Assembly (NCBI GenBank): GCA_025062235.1 | Contig: JANXAE010000008.1 | Span: 1-44,144 of the forward strand | Length of the DNA: 44,144 nucleotides | Source: Bryobacteraceae bacterium | GTDB taxonomy: Bacteria > Acidobacteriota > Terriglobia > Bryobacterales > Bryobacteraceae | Direction of reading: 5' to 3' | In this document: positions 29,381-39,240 of the stretch, piece after piece | Position numbering within the stretch: position 1 is the stretch's first letter | How the letters are laid out: each line of letters opens with the position of its first letter | Program-made: the position numbers and the translations under genes | Notes under the pieces: generated by a model | What the model saw: only the letters and a program-made list of their open reading frames with translations | Told to the model about the DNA's origin: nothing | The model's database searches: none

Positions 29381-30910
29381 GTGCTGCTCGAACTGCGAGG
29401 GATTCGCAAGCGCTTCGGCGGTATTGAGGCCCTGCGCAACGGCAACCTCGCCGTGCAAGGGGCAGAAGTGCACGCGCTGGTGGGCGAGAACGGCGCCGGG
29501 AAGTCCACCATGGCGCGGATCATCGCCGGGATGGTGGCGCCCGACGGCGGCGAATTCCTCTGGCGAGGCCGCCCCGTTCGGTTTCCGCGACCGGCCGACG
29601 CCGCCGCCCAGGGCATCGCCATGGTGCACCAGGAGTCGCTTCTGGCCCCGCATCTTTCCGTCGCCGAAAACATCTTCCTGGGACGCGAGCCGAGGTTGCC
29701 GCTGGGCTGGATCGATCGGCGGCGACTGTACCAGGCGGCCGCCCGCCTCATCGAAGAGCACCGGTTCCCGCTGCAGCCGGACTGGCGGGTCGAGCGCCTC
29801 AATCCCGCGGGACGGCAACTCGTCGAGATCTGCCGCGCCATCCAGCACGGCTCGAGCCTGCTCATCTTCGACGAACCGACCTCCGCACTGTCAGAAGCGG
29901 AGACCGTCGAGGTGTTCCGCATCGTGCGCCAGTTGCGCGAGCGTGGCATGGGCGTGCTCTACATCACCCACCGGCTGGAAGAGCTGCGCGCGATCGGCGA
30001 CCGCATCACCGTGCTCCGCGATGGCGAGACGGTCTTCAGCGGGCCCCTCGCCGAGGTCGGCACCGAGCAGATCATTCGCCACATGGTTGGCCGGGAGCTG
30101 GCGGCGATCTACGAACGGAAGGCCCAGACGCCCGGGGAGGAACTGCTGCGCGTGGAGCGACTCACGCGGCGGCCCGCGCTGGATTCGGTCAGTTTCTCCG
30201 TCCGCGCGGGTGAGATCGTCGGGGTCGCCGGCCTGGTGGGCGCGGGTCGCACCGAGCTGCTGCGCGCCATCTTCGGGCTCGATCCGGTGGAGTCTGGCCG
30301 CGTGTGGGTGGCGGGACGCGAGGCGCGCATCCGGCATCCCCGCGATGCACTGCGCGCCGGCCTGGCCCTGATCCCGGAAGACCGCCAGCGCAGCGGGCTG
30401 GCCATCCGCCTGCCGCTGGCCTGGAACCTCACCCTCGCTGCGCTGCCGCAGCTCAGCCGGTGGGGCTTCCTGCTCGCAGAGCGCGAACGACAAGTGTGCG
30501 AGGAGTTCACACAGCGGCTTCGCATCCGGGCCGGCTCGCTGCGGCAACCGGTCGGGCGGCTCAGCGGCGGCACCCAACAGAAGGTGGTGATCGCCAAATG
30601 GCTGCTGGCCCGGGCCCGCGTCTTCCTGTTCGACGAACCCACGCGGGGCATTGACGTGGGCGCGAAGATCGAAGTCTTCCAGTTGATGGACGAACTGGCG
30701 CGCAACGGCGCCGCCGTTCTCATGGTGAGCTCCGAGCTGCCGGAGATCGTCCAGGTGGCCGACCGCATCCTGGTCATGCGCCAGGGGCGTATCACGGCCG
30801 AACTGCCGCGCGGCGCCTCCCAGGAAGAAATCATGCGCTTCGCTACGCTCCACACCCAGACCGCCTTGAGAGGCAACCGCGAGGCTCCTACCGAAGAGGA
30901 AACGCCATGA
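29381..30910 (+). CDS. Sugar ABC transporter ATP-binding protein (RbsA/MglA type, two ATPase domains)
   Basis: A 509-residue tandem ATPase of the carbohydrate-uptake-2 class that powers import through a partner permease. Domain 1: Walker A GENGAGKST (35-43), signature region LNPAGRQLVEICRA in place of the usual LS-G-Q, Walker B LLIFDEPTSAL. Domain 2: a degenerate Walker A, GLVGAGRTEL, which is normal in this family, then LSGGTQQKVVIAKWLL and VFLFDEPTRGID. The start is GTG, directly after a hairpin. It overlaps the permease gene as ATGA. No periplasmic sugar-binding protein gene is adjacent, although this class needs one, so it must be encoded elsewhere. Confidence 0.93.
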   Translation: MLLELRGIRKRFGGIEALRNGNLAVQGAEVHALVGENGAGKSTMARIIAGMVAPDGGEFLWRGRPVRFPRPADAAAQGIAMVHQESLLAPHLSVAENIFLGREPRLPLGWIDRRRLYQAAARLIEEHRFPLQPDWRVERLNPAGRQLVEICRAIQHGSSLLIFDEPTSALSEAETVEVFRIVRQLRERGMGVLYITHRLEELRAIGDRITVLRDGETVFSGPLAEVGTEQIIRHMVGRELAAIYERKAQTPGEELLRVERLTRRPALDSVSFSVRAGEIVGVAGLVGAGRTELLRAIFGLDPVESGRVWVAGREARIRHPRDALRAGLALIPEDRQRSGLAIRLPLAWNLTLAALPQLSRWGFLLAERERQVCEEFTQRLRIRAGSLRQPVGRLSGGTQQKVVIAKWLLARARVFLFDEPTRGIDVGAKIEVFQLMDELARNGAAVLMVSSELPEIVQVADRILVMRQGRITAELPRGASQEEIMRFATLHTQTALRGNREAPTEEETP

Positions 30911-31827
30911 TCCAGCGGCTGCTCCCGCTCGCGACGCTCGCGACGCTCTTCATCGCCCTTTCCCTGGCCTCGCCGTACTTTCTCACCTACACCAACCTCA
31001 CCAGCGTGGTGCGCCAGACGGCGGTGATCAACGTCATGGCGCTGGGCATGACACTGATCATCATCGCCGGAGGCATCGATCTTTCCGTCGGCGCGGTGAT
31101 GGCCTTCAGCGGCCTGCTAGGGACCATGGCGCTCGAGGCCGGCTGGCCCATTCCCGCTGGCGTGGCGTTGGCGCTGGCGTGCGGCCTGGGATGGGGCCTG
31201 GCCAACGGCCTGCTCATCACCCAGCTCAAGATCAATCCTTTCATCGTGACTCTGGGCACCCTGGGCATCGCACGGGGTGTCACGCTGATCATCTCCGACG
31301 GGCTGCCCGTGCACCGCATCCCGAAAGAGTTTTCCTTCATCGGCGAAGGGAATCTGCTGGGCGTGCCCTTCGTGCTGTGGATCCTGGTCTTCTGCGCCGT
31401 GCTCACGCACGTCCTGCTGGAACACACGCGCATGGGCCGCTACGCCTTTGCCATCGGCAGCAACCCCGAGGCCGCTTGGTACACGGGCATCCCCGTGGCG
31501 TTCCACACCACGGCGGTCTACGCCTACAGCGGCCTGCTCTGCGGCCTGGCGGGCATGATCGAAGCCTCGCGCCTGATGACCGGACAACCCACGGCCGGGC
31601 AGGGCTACGAGTTGCAGGTGATTGCCGCGGTAGTGATCGGCGGCGGCAGCCTGCGCGGCGGTGAAGGCAGCGTTGCGGGGACGCTGGTGGGCGCTTTCAT
31701 CATGGGGCTGCTGGCGAACGGCAGCGACCTGCTCGGCATCTCTCCGTACTTGCAGCAGGCCATCATCGGCGGCGTGATCATTCTCGCCGTCGCGGTGGAC
31801 GAGGTGCGCAAGCGCAGGTTCACCTGA
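30907..31827 (+). CDS. Sugar ABC transporter permease (RbsC type)
   Basis: A 306-residue inner-membrane permease with about eight to ten hydrophobic segments. Family marks: NLTSVVRQTAVINVMALGMT, IIAGGIDLSVGAVMA, INPFIVTLGTLGIARGVTLI, and the conserved VVIGGGSLRGGEGSVAGTLVGAFIMG near the C-terminus. It would form the channel energised by the preceding ATPase, with which it is translationally coupled (ATGA). Ribose, xylose, galactose and other sugars are possible; the sequence does not decide. A short GCCGG/CCGGC repeat follows the stop, then 236 bases without a recognisable gene before the PEP-CTERM gene on the other strand. Confidence 0.93.
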   Translation: MIQRLLPLATLATLFIALSLASPYFLTYTNLTSVVRQTAVINVMALGMTLIIIAGGIDLSVGAVMAFSGLLGTMALEAGWPIPAGVALALACGLGWGLANGLLITQLKINPFIVTLGTLGIARGVTLIISDGLPVHRIPKEFSFIGEGNLLGVPFVLWILVFCAVLTHVLLEHTRMGRYAFAIGSNPEAAWYTGIPVAFHTTAVYAYSGLLCGLAGMIEASRLMTGQPTAGQGYELQVIAAVVIGGGSLRGGEGSVAGTLVGAFIMGLLANGSDLLGISPYLQQAIIGGVIILAVAVDEVRKRRFT

Positions 31828-32063
31828 GCCCGCCGGAGTCTTCGCCGGCCGCGCTGCGCATCGCCGGGAGGCATGGGGAAGGCCTCTGCGCCCGCGCTCA
31901 CTGCGGTCCCCTCCGTCTCGGCGGCGCCACCGAAGGTCCCGCCCGCCGACTGGCGCGATCGCAGATCAGGCAGGCACGACGCAGAGGCGGACCGAGCTCT
32001 CCTTGCCAACACTTCCGCGTCCGCCGATGCGAGGCCACACCGGAGGGCGTTCCCCGCGCCGTC

Positions 32064-32930
32064 TCAGCGGCGCCGCAGCAGCCGTCGCGCCAGCAACGCA
32101 AGCGCCATGCCGATCATCACGCCGGTGCCCGGCTCGGGAATGTCGGCCACACGGTAGACTTCGAAGTTCGTGGTCGTAGAGGTTCCCGCGATGGTCCACG
32201 AAATCTCGTCCACCGCGCCAGAAAAGACGCCGTTCCAGCCGCTGCCCACCCCAGCGCTGAAGCCGATGATCACGGCATTGGGAAAATAAGTCTGCCATTC
32301 GGCGAGCGTGGCGTCGTAGGCATAGGGAGTGCTGTTGATGTTCGCGGCGAAACCGAGACCGAGGCCAAAATTCCAGAGATACGTCGAGGCGGTTACCGTC
32401 TCGCTCACCCACTGGTCGACCGGGGCTGGCGTCAAGCCGAGATAGACCCGCTCGTACACCAACCCGCCGCGGTCATTGAGAGTCGCCAGATTGCCGTCCG
32501 CGTCCAGCAGAACGCGGATCACCGGATGCAGGTGAACCGCTACCGTGCTACTGCCAACGCGGTACCAGCGGTACGAAAAACTTAGCAAATCGGAGAACCG
32601 GCCGAGGCTGCTAGTCGAGACATAATTTCCGGAAACCGGGACAGCCCCCGGCAAGTACTCGATATCGGCCTTCGCCGCACCGTTCGGAGAGGAGAAGTAG
32701 ACCGATCCCGTCGTGTTCCAGGGGATGTTGGAGGCGATGCCCACCGAGCCGCCGTTGCGAACGTTGTTGTAGTACCAACCCGAGGCGCCGACGGGCGAGC
32801 CCTGGTTGAACGCCGAGGGGTTCGTAAAGGCATCGCTACCGGGACTGTTGTTGGAAAACACGATCAAGGAGGCCTCCGCCTCCAAACCTAAGAACAGACA
32901 AGTGACAGCAACGCAGCTGATACGTAACAT
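32064..32930 (-). CDS. PEP-CTERM sorted exported protein
   Basis: A 288-residue protein from ATG 32930; upstream in-frame codons add no signal and would need TTG. It has a signal peptide (MLRISCVAVTCLFLGLEAEA), a body rich in Ser, Thr, Asn and Gly with many aromatic residues, and a C-terminal sorting signal: IPEPGTG, a hydrophobic stretch, then arginines (RRLLRRR). PEP-CTERM proteins are cleaved by an exosortase and usually end up in the extracellular matrix; no exosortase gene is in the window. The body (NNSPGSDAFTN near the start, FSGAVDEISWTI late) looks like a beta-sandwich of the type common in such proteins, function unknown. Base composition is visibly less GC-rich than its neighbours, especially at the 5' end. 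Confidence 0.85.
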   Translation of the reverse strand: MLRISCVAVTCLFLGLEAEASLIVFSNNSPGSDAFTNPSAFNQGSPVGASGWYYNNVRNGGSVGIASNIPWNTTGSVYFSSPNGAAKADIEYLPGAVPVSGNYVSTSSLGRFSDLLSFSYRWYRVGSSTVAVHLHPVIRVLLDADGNLATLNDRGGLVYERVYLGLTPAPVDQWVSETVTASTYLWNFGLGLGFAANINSTPYAYDATLAEWQTYFPNAVIIGFSAGVGSGWNGVFSGAVDEISWTIAGTSTTTNFEVYRVADIPEPGTGVMIGMALALLARRLLRRR

Positions 32931-32968
32931 AGAAATCCGGAGAGGAAAAGGTAAGCTCAAATACGATC

Positions 32969-32996
32969 GTAATACGCGCACAGTGGAAGGCGTCAA
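32969..32996 (-). promoter_or_regulatory. Candidate sigma-70-like promoter of the PEP-CTERM gene
   Basis: On the minus strand TTGACG (32996-32991), a 16-base spacer and TATTAC (32974-32969), 38 bases before the ATG. It is the best consensus promoter I found in the window. The short leader has no obvious ribosome site. Confidence 0.5.
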
Positions 32997-33020
32997 GCCG
33001 GTTCGCGCATTGGAGCTCCC

Positions 33021-33034
33021 AGTACGGAAGTACT
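33021..33034. repeat. Small palindrome AGTAC-GGAA-GTACT
   Basis: A perfect 5-base inverted repeat with a 4-base spacer, 25 bases upstream of the candidate PEP-CTERM promoter. It may be a regulator site. A TATAAA at 33034-33039 overlaps it on the plus strand but leads into the 3' end of a minus-strand gene. Confidence 0.3.
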
Positions 33035-33071
33035 ATAAAAGGCTGGTTCCCGAGGCATGCGTTGACGGTCC

Positions 33072-34751
<1,680 letters not shown>

Positions 34752-34797
34752 ACCAGCATCATGTACCGGTTCTCATGCGCGGCGCAAGGACGTGGGC

Positions 34798-34803
34798 TAT
34801 GAT
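34798..34803 (+). promoter_or_regulatory. Possible -10 box (TATGAT) of the kinase-like/hpt operon
   Basis: TATGAT followed by GGT, 32 bases before the ATG at 34836. It shares its form with -10-like boxes before other genes in this window. Confidence 0.3.
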
Positions 34804-34835
34804 GGTGCTTGAGCGGGCCTTCGTCCCCGGCGGTC

Positions 34836-35840
34836 ATGGGTCTGATCACGATAACCGGCGCGCCGGGATCGCGCCATGAAGAGGCCGCGCGGCTGGTCGC
34901 GCAGCGGCTGGGTTTCGAGCTGATCAGCGAGCTCCGCCTCGCCGCGCTCATCGAGGAAGAATTCGGCGCGCTGGCGTCGCTTCCGGAGAAAGCCTGGCCT
35001 GAGCTGATGACTTCCGTGCTGGCCCGCCTGGCGACCGAGCATCACTTGGTGGTCTGCGCCGAAGGTGCGGAGTGGCTGTTCGAGCAGTTCCCGGGCCTGC
35101 TGCGCGTGCAGGTGGTGGCGCCGGAGGCGCGCCGGATCGGCGTGCTCATGATCGAACGGCGGCTCGAGCGTCCGACAGCGCGCGAACTGCTGCGCCGGCT
35201 GGAAGCCGAGGCGCGCATACGCAGGCGCCGTCGCTTCGGGCGCTCCGTGCAGCGGGCGGAAGGCTTCGATCTGGTGATCAACACGGAGCGGCTCGAGCCC
35301 GAGCAGGCGGCCGAGATCGTGGCGGCAGCTGCCGCAGCTCGCGCCATCGCCGAGCAGGGGTATCTCTCGGCGGCGGCCGAGGCCCATCTCCAGTTCCAAG
35401 TGCGGCTCAAGCTGTCCCGCTACGGCATCGCGCCGGCTGGGAAGCTCTCCTTCAAACCGCGCCGTTTTTCGCACCCCAGCGAGGAGATTTTCGCGAACCT
35501 GCTCGATTTCTACCGCGTTGCCTGGGAGTACGAGCCGCGCACGTTCCCCCTGCAATGGGACAGAAACGGCAACGTGATCGAGTCTTTCACCCCCGATTTC
35601 TACCTGCCACAGTTCGATCTCTATGTCGAACTGACCACGATGAAACAGTCCCTGGTGACGAAGAAAAATCGCAAGATCAAGTTACTCAGGCAAATCTATC
35701 CGGACGTCAACATCCAAGTCTTTTACCAGAAGGATTTCGAGAATCTGATCTTCAAGTACGGCCTCGGCCGGCCGCCCGGGCCGCCGGCCCGCTCTTCCCG
35801 TCCGCCCGCCTCTGAACCTGCCGCGGCCGAACGGCGATGA
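34836..35840 (+). CDS. Cytidylate-kinase-like domain fused to a nuclease-fold-like domain
   Basis: A 334-residue two-part protein, with ATG 34836 chosen over a TTG nine codons upstream. Residues 1-175 resemble the cytidylate-kinase-like P-loop family: MGLITITGAPGSRHEEAARL, VVCAEGAEWLF, RRRRRFGRSVQRAEGFDLVINTERL. The Walker A lysine is absent (GAPGSRHE), as in the GSGGREIA variant of that family. Residues 205-305 look like a restriction-endonuclease-fold domain: HPSEEIFANLL, WEYEP, FTPDFYLPQFDLYVELTTMKQ, with acidic candidates Glu216/217, Asp254 and Glu265 and a basic run TKKNRK. The lysine normally two residues after the second acid is Thr267 here. The C-terminal 25 residues are Pro/Ala/Arg-rich. 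Its TGA overlaps the hpt ATG. The biochemical role is unknown. Confidence 0.75.
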   Translation: MGLITITGAPGSRHEEAARLVAQRLGFELISELRLAALIEEEFGALASLPEKAWPELMTSVLARLATEHHLVVCAEGAEWLFEQFPGLLRVQVVAPEARRIGVLMIERRLERPTARELLRRLEAEARIRRRRRFGRSVQRAEGFDLVINTERLEPEQAAEIVAAAAAARAIAEQGYLSAAAEAHLQFQVRLKLSRYGIAPAGKLSFKPRRFSHPSEEIFANLLDFYRVAWEYEPRTFPLQWDRNGNVIESFTPDFYLPQFDLYVELTTMKQSLVTKKNRKIKLLRQIYPDVNIQVFYQKDFENLIFKYGLGRPPGPPARSSRPPASEPAAAERR

Positions 35841-36400
35841 ACAAAGTCCCTTTCCCCGAAATCGAGCGAATCCTCTTCACCGAGGAACAGATCGAGAAAC
35901 GCATTCGCGAGGTGGCGGCGGAGATCTCCGCACGCTACCGCGACGGGAACCTGAAGCTGGTCGGCGTGCTCAAGGGCGCGGTATTCTTCCTGACCGCTCT
36001 GGCCCGCGCCATCAGCATCCCGCTCAAGATCGATTTTCTCTCCATCTCGAGTTTCTCCACGCGGCCGTCGGCGCCGGGGGTAGTCCGCATCGCCAAGGAT
36101 CTGGACGAAAGCATCGAGGGCGAGGACGTGCTGCTGGTGGAGGACATCGTGGACACGGGCTTTACGGCGCGGTATCTGCTGCAAACGCTGGCCGCGCGCG
36201 GACCCAATTCGCTGGCCATCTGCACGCTGCTGGACCGCACGCCGCGCCGCATCGTCCAGGTTCCCGTGGAATTCCGCTGCTTCGAAATCCCGGACCGCTT
36301 CGTGATCGGTTTCGGCCTGGATTACCGACAGCTCTACCGCAATCTCGGCTACATCGCCGTGATCAAGCCGGACCGGGATTCCCTGCCCTTCGCACTATAA
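35837..36400 (+). CDS. hpt: Hypoxanthine phosphoribosyltransferase
   Basis: A 187-residue purine-salvage enzyme that joins hypoxanthine or guanine to PRPP to make IMP or GMP. The PRPP loop VLLVEDIVDTGFTA has Glu102, Asp103 and DTG at 106-108. Other family marks are LVGVLKGAVFFLTAL and the C-terminal FVIGFGLDYRQLYRNLGYIAVI. The flexible-loop region reads SSFSTRPSAPGVV, a variant of the usual SSYG-T-SSG. It is coupled to the kinase-like/nuclease-like gene by an ATGA overlap, which ties that protein to purine or nucleotide metabolism. The stop codon TAA lies within the TATAAT box before murJ. Confidence 0.96.
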   Translation: MNKVPFPEIERILFTEEQIEKRIREVAAEISARYRDGNLKLVGVLKGAVFFLTALARAISIPLKIDFLSISSFSTRPSAPGVVRIAKDLDESIEGEDVLLVEDIVDTGFTARYLLQTLAARGPNSLAICTLLDRTPRRIVQVPVEFRCFEIPDRFVIGFGLDYRQLYRNLGYIAVIKPDRDSLPFAL

Positions 36401-36401
36401 T
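36396..36401 (+). promoter_or_regulatory. Consensus -10 box (TATAAT) ahead of murJ
   Basis: A perfect TATAAT overlapping the hpt stop codon, followed by GGT. No recognisable -35 lies 16-18 bases upstream. If used, it gives murJ an mRNA leader of about 90 bases that contains a hairpin. Confidence 0.4.
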
Positions 36402-36464
36402 GGTCAACTATCGTTCCCTCAAACCGTAACAGGACATAGGCCTTCAGGCCGGGGGTGGCGGCAA

Positions 36465-36483
36465 GGGCGCGAATTTTGCGCCC
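36465..36483 (+). promoter_or_regulatory. Hairpin GGGCGC-loop-GCGCCC in the murJ leader
   Basis: GGGCGC (36465-36470) and GCGCCC (36478-36483) pair around GAATTTT, 12 bases before the murJ ATG. A smaller GGCCT/AGGCC repeat lies at 36439-36450. No T tract follows, so a terminator is unlikely; it may limit ribosome access, since only a weak CGGAG precedes the ATG. Confidence 0.35.
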
Positions 36484-36495
36484 CGGGCAGCGGAG

Positions 36496-38154
36496 ATGAA
36501 CGCGGAGACCGACAGCACGGCGCACCATGAAGTTGTCCGCTCGGCCGGCGTCGTCTCGCTGGCCGTGCTCGGCAGCCGGCTCACTGGATTGCTGCGCGAG
36601 ATCGTCATGGCGCGCCTGTTCGGCGCGGGCATGGCCTATGACGCATTCCTGCTGGCCTTCCGCATCCCCAACCTGACTCGGGATCTGTTTGCCGAGGGCG
36701 CGCTTTCTTCGGCCTTCGTGCCCACGTTCGCCGAGTACCTGGTGCGCAAGGGGCAGGCGGCCGCCCGCGAGCTGGCTAACCAAGTCGCCACCGCGCTGAT
36801 CGTGGTCGTCGGCTCGCTGTGCCTGCTGGGAATCTTCTTCAGTCCGGGCCTGGTCTGGCTGCTGGCGCCAGGATGGGTGAGCGAAGCGGCCAAGTTCGAG
36901 TTGGCCGTGCGCATGACCCGGGTGATGTTCCCCTTTCTGCTGCTGGTTGCCCTGGCTGCCCAGGCGATGGGCATCCTGAACGCCTGCCAGCAGTTCGGAC
37001 TGCCCGCTTCCGCGTCCACCTTCTTCAACCTGGGTTCGCTCGGCTTCGGCCTGCTCATCGGCTTCGGCCTGGGACCCTACCTCGGCCTGCCGCCTATCGA
37101 GGGCATGGCCTACGGGGTCCTGCTCGGGGGTATGTTGCAATTGGGCGGGCAGCTGCCCAGCCTGTGGCGGCGCGGCTTCCGCTACCGGCCCCAGTTGGAT
37201 TGGTCGCACCCCGGTCTGCGGCAGATCATCCGGCTGATGGCGCCGGCGCTGTTGGGCAGCGCGGCCGTGCAGATCAACGTGTTGGTGAACACCAACTTCG
37301 CCTCGACCGTCATTGACCCGTTGCGCGGCCCGGACGGACCCGTCAGCTGGCTCAGTTACGCGTTCCGCTTCATGCAGCTTCCGCTCGGGTTGTTCGGCGT
37401 GGCGATCGCTTCGGCCACCCTGCCGGCGATTTCGCGCAGCGCCGCCTCGGGCGACCTCGAGCAGTTCCGCGACACGCTGTCGCGCTCGCTGGGGCTGGTC
37501 TTCCTTTTGACGCTGCCCTCCTCGGTGGGACTGGCCGTGCTCGGGCGCCCCTTGATCGGGGCGATCTACGAAGGTGGCCGCTTCGAGCCCTACGACACGA
37601 TCCAGACCGCGCATGCCCTGACCGCATACGCAGTGGGGTTGGCCGGCTACGCGGCGGTGAAGGTGCTCACGCCCGGCTTCTATGCCCTGGGCGACGCCCG
37701 TACCCCCATGCTGGTGAGCCTCTGTTCGATTCTGGTCAATTACATCGCCGCCTGGAGCATGACGCGTCGCGCGGGAATGGGGCACACCGGCCTGGCGCTG
37801 GCGACCTCGATCGTCATGCTCTTCTCGGTCGTCGCGCTTTTCTGGAAGATGCGGGAGCGCTTGGGCGAACTTCACGGGCGCCGGCTGGCCTCGAGCTTGT
37901 TGCGGATCGGCGTCGCTTCCGCGGCCATGGGCTTGGTCGTAGCCGGCTGTTGCCAACCGCTGGAAACGCAGCTCGGGGCGGGACGCCTGGCCAGCCTGGT
38001 CCAGCTCGCCCTAGGCGTGCCGCTGGGCGCGGGATGCTACTACTGGCTGTGCCGCGCCCTGCGCGTGGGGGAACTCGAATCGGCCTCGCGGGCGCTGGCT
38101 GTGCCCCTGGCGCGCCTGCTCCGTGCCACGGCAGCCAACGGCCCCGGGGCCTGA
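36496..38154 (+). CDS. murJ: Lipid II flippase MurJ
   Basis: A 552-residue inner-membrane protein with about 14 hydrophobic segments that flips lipid II for peptidoglycan synthesis. Family marks: SRLTGLLREIVMARLFGAGMAYDAFLLAFRIPNLTRDLFAEGALSSAFVP broken across residues about 27-76, PFLLLVALAAQAMGILNA, FRFMQLPLGLFGVAIASATLP and TAYAVGLAGYAAVKVLTPGFYALGDARTP. These include the conserved charged residues of the central cavity. Length is normal for the family. It is convergent with the sugar kinase gene; the two stop codons are one base apart. A TATAAT box and a hairpin lie in the 95 bases upstream. Confidence 0.96.
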   Translation: MNAETDSTAHHEVVRSAGVVSLAVLGSRLTGLLREIVMARLFGAGMAYDAFLLAFRIPNLTRDLFAEGALSSAFVPTFAEYLVRKGQAAARELANQVATALIVVVGSLCLLGIFFSPGLVWLLAPGWVSEAAKFELAVRMTRVMFPFLLLVALAAQAMGILNACQQFGLPASASTFFNLGSLGFGLLIGFGLGPYLGLPPIEGMAYGVLLGGMLQLGGQLPSLWRRGFRYRPQLDWSHPGLRQIIRLMAPALLGSAAVQINVLVNTNFASTVIDPLRGPDGPVSWLSYAFRFMQLPLGLFGVAIASATLPAISRSAASGDLEQFRDTLSRSLGLVFLLTLPSSVGLAVLGRPLIGAIYEGGRFEPYDTIQTAHALTAYAVGLAGYAAVKVLTPGFYALGDARTPMLVSLCSILVNYIAAWSMTRRAGMGHTGLALATSIVMLFSVVALFWKMRERLGELHGRRLASSLLRIGVASAAMGLVVAGCCQPLETQLGAGRLASLVQLALGVPLGAGCYYWLCRALRVGELESASRALAVPLARLLRATAANGPGA

Positions 38155-38155
38155 C

Positions 38156-39190
38156 TCAGCGCTCGACGCGGCCCGAGCCCGCGCCCCGGACCAGGGCCTG
38201 CACCTCTTCCAGGCTGAAGCGGCTGAAGTCGCCCGGAAGCGAGTGCTTCAAGCACGAGGCCGCCACCGCGAACTCCAGGGCCTCCTGGTGTGAAGGGAGC
38301 GCGAGCAAGCCGTAGATGAGTCCGGCGGCGAAGCAATCGCCCGCGCCCACGCGATCCACGATGTGCGTGATGTCGTAGCGCCGGCTGGTGAGGAATTCCT
38401 TGCCGTCGTTCAGGCACGCGGACCAGCCGTTGTGCGACGCGCTGAAGGATTCCCGCAGCGTGATGGCCATCAGCCTGAGGTTGCCGAACTCGCTCATCAC
38501 CCTTTCGGTCAGACCGCGGTATTGCGAGACGTCCAGGCGACCCGATTCCACGTCCACGTCGGCTGGAATCCCCAGGGCCATCTGCACGTCCTCTTCGTTG
38601 GCGATGCCGACGTCCACGTGGCGGAAGATCTCCCGCATCACCTCCGGGGCGGACTTGCCGTATCTCCAGAGGTTTTTGCGGTAGTTCAGGTCACAGGAAA
38701 CCGTCAGACCGTGCTCGCGGGCCTTGCGCACCGCCTCGAGCGCCAGGTCCGCCGCTCCCTGGCTGATGGCGGGCGTGATGCCGGTGATGTGGAACCAGCC
38801 CGCGTCCTCGAGCGCCTGGTCCCAGTTGATGACGCCCGGCTTGGCCAGGGCGATCGCGCTGTAGTCGCGGTCGTAGACGACTTTCGAGGGGCGCTGGTTG
38901 GCGCCGGCCTCGACGTAGTAGACGCCCATCCGCCCGGGCGCGCGCGCAATCCGGGAAGTATCCACTCCCAAGCCGCGCAACTGGTTCACCGCCGCATCGG
39001 CGATGGGGTGCTTCGGCGGCAAGACGGTCACGTAGCGTGCCGGGATCCCGAAACCGGCCAGAGCCACGGCGACGTTGGCTTCGCCACCGCCGAACGTGGC
39101 CACGAACATGGGCGATTGCAAGAAACGCTCGAAACCGGGCGGCGCCAGCCGCAACATGATCTCTCCGAAGGTGACTACGGTTTTCTGCAT
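38156..39190 (-). CDS. kdgK: PfkB-family sugar kinase, 2-keto-3-deoxygluconate kinase type
   Basis: A 344-residue ribokinase-family enzyme. Marks: N-terminal [15 protein letters not shown], the substrate-site [36 protein letters not shown] and the catalytic [13 protein letters not shown] with Asp285. The phrase [12 protein letters not shown], with a long insertion around 60-110, is typical of KDG kinases, which phosphorylate 2-keto-3-deoxygluconate from uronate or pectin breakdown; fructokinase-type substrates cannot be excluded. A good ribosome site AAAGGAG precedes the ATG. It starts 50 bases after the stop of the GH3 gene on the same strand, so the two may be co-transcribed as a sugar-use pair. 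Confidence 0.87.
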   Translation of the reverse strand: MQKTVVTFGEIMLRLAPPGFERFLQSPMFVATFGGGEANVAVALAGFGIPARYVTVLPPKHPIADAAVNQLRGLGVDTSRIARAPGRMGVYYVEAGANQRPSKVVYDRDYSAIALAKPGVINWDQALEDAGWFHITGITPAISQGAADLALEAVRKAREHGLTVSCDLNYRKNLWRYGKSAPEVMREIFRHVDVGIANEEDVQMALGIPADVDVESGRLDVSQYRGLTERVMSEFGNLRLMAITLRESFSASHNGWSACLNDGKEFLTSRRYDITHIVDRVGAGDCFAAGLIYGLLALPSHQEALEFAVAASCLKHSLPGDFSRFSLEEVQALVRGAGSGRVER

Positions 39191-39240
39191 GACGAGGACT
39201 CCTTTCCGAACTTAGCTCAGGGTGCGGACCGTCCGCAGCC

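Noticed and set aside
26471-29848. A 1125-codon minus-strand frame opposite the second TonB receptor
   Set aside because: It is fully antisense to the receptor and the ABC ATPase start, with no domain or signal.
29381-30910. Loss of function of the second ATPase domain because its Walker A reads GLVGAGRTEL
   Set aside because: A degenerate second Walker A is normal in RbsA-type tandem ATPases, so it is not a sign of decay.
31828-32063. A possible gene or RNA in the gap after the ABC permease
   Set aside because: Both strands give only Arg/Ala-rich frames, and I see no tRNA-like cloverleaf or riboswitch-like core. One weak GCCGG/CCGGC repeat follows the permease stop.
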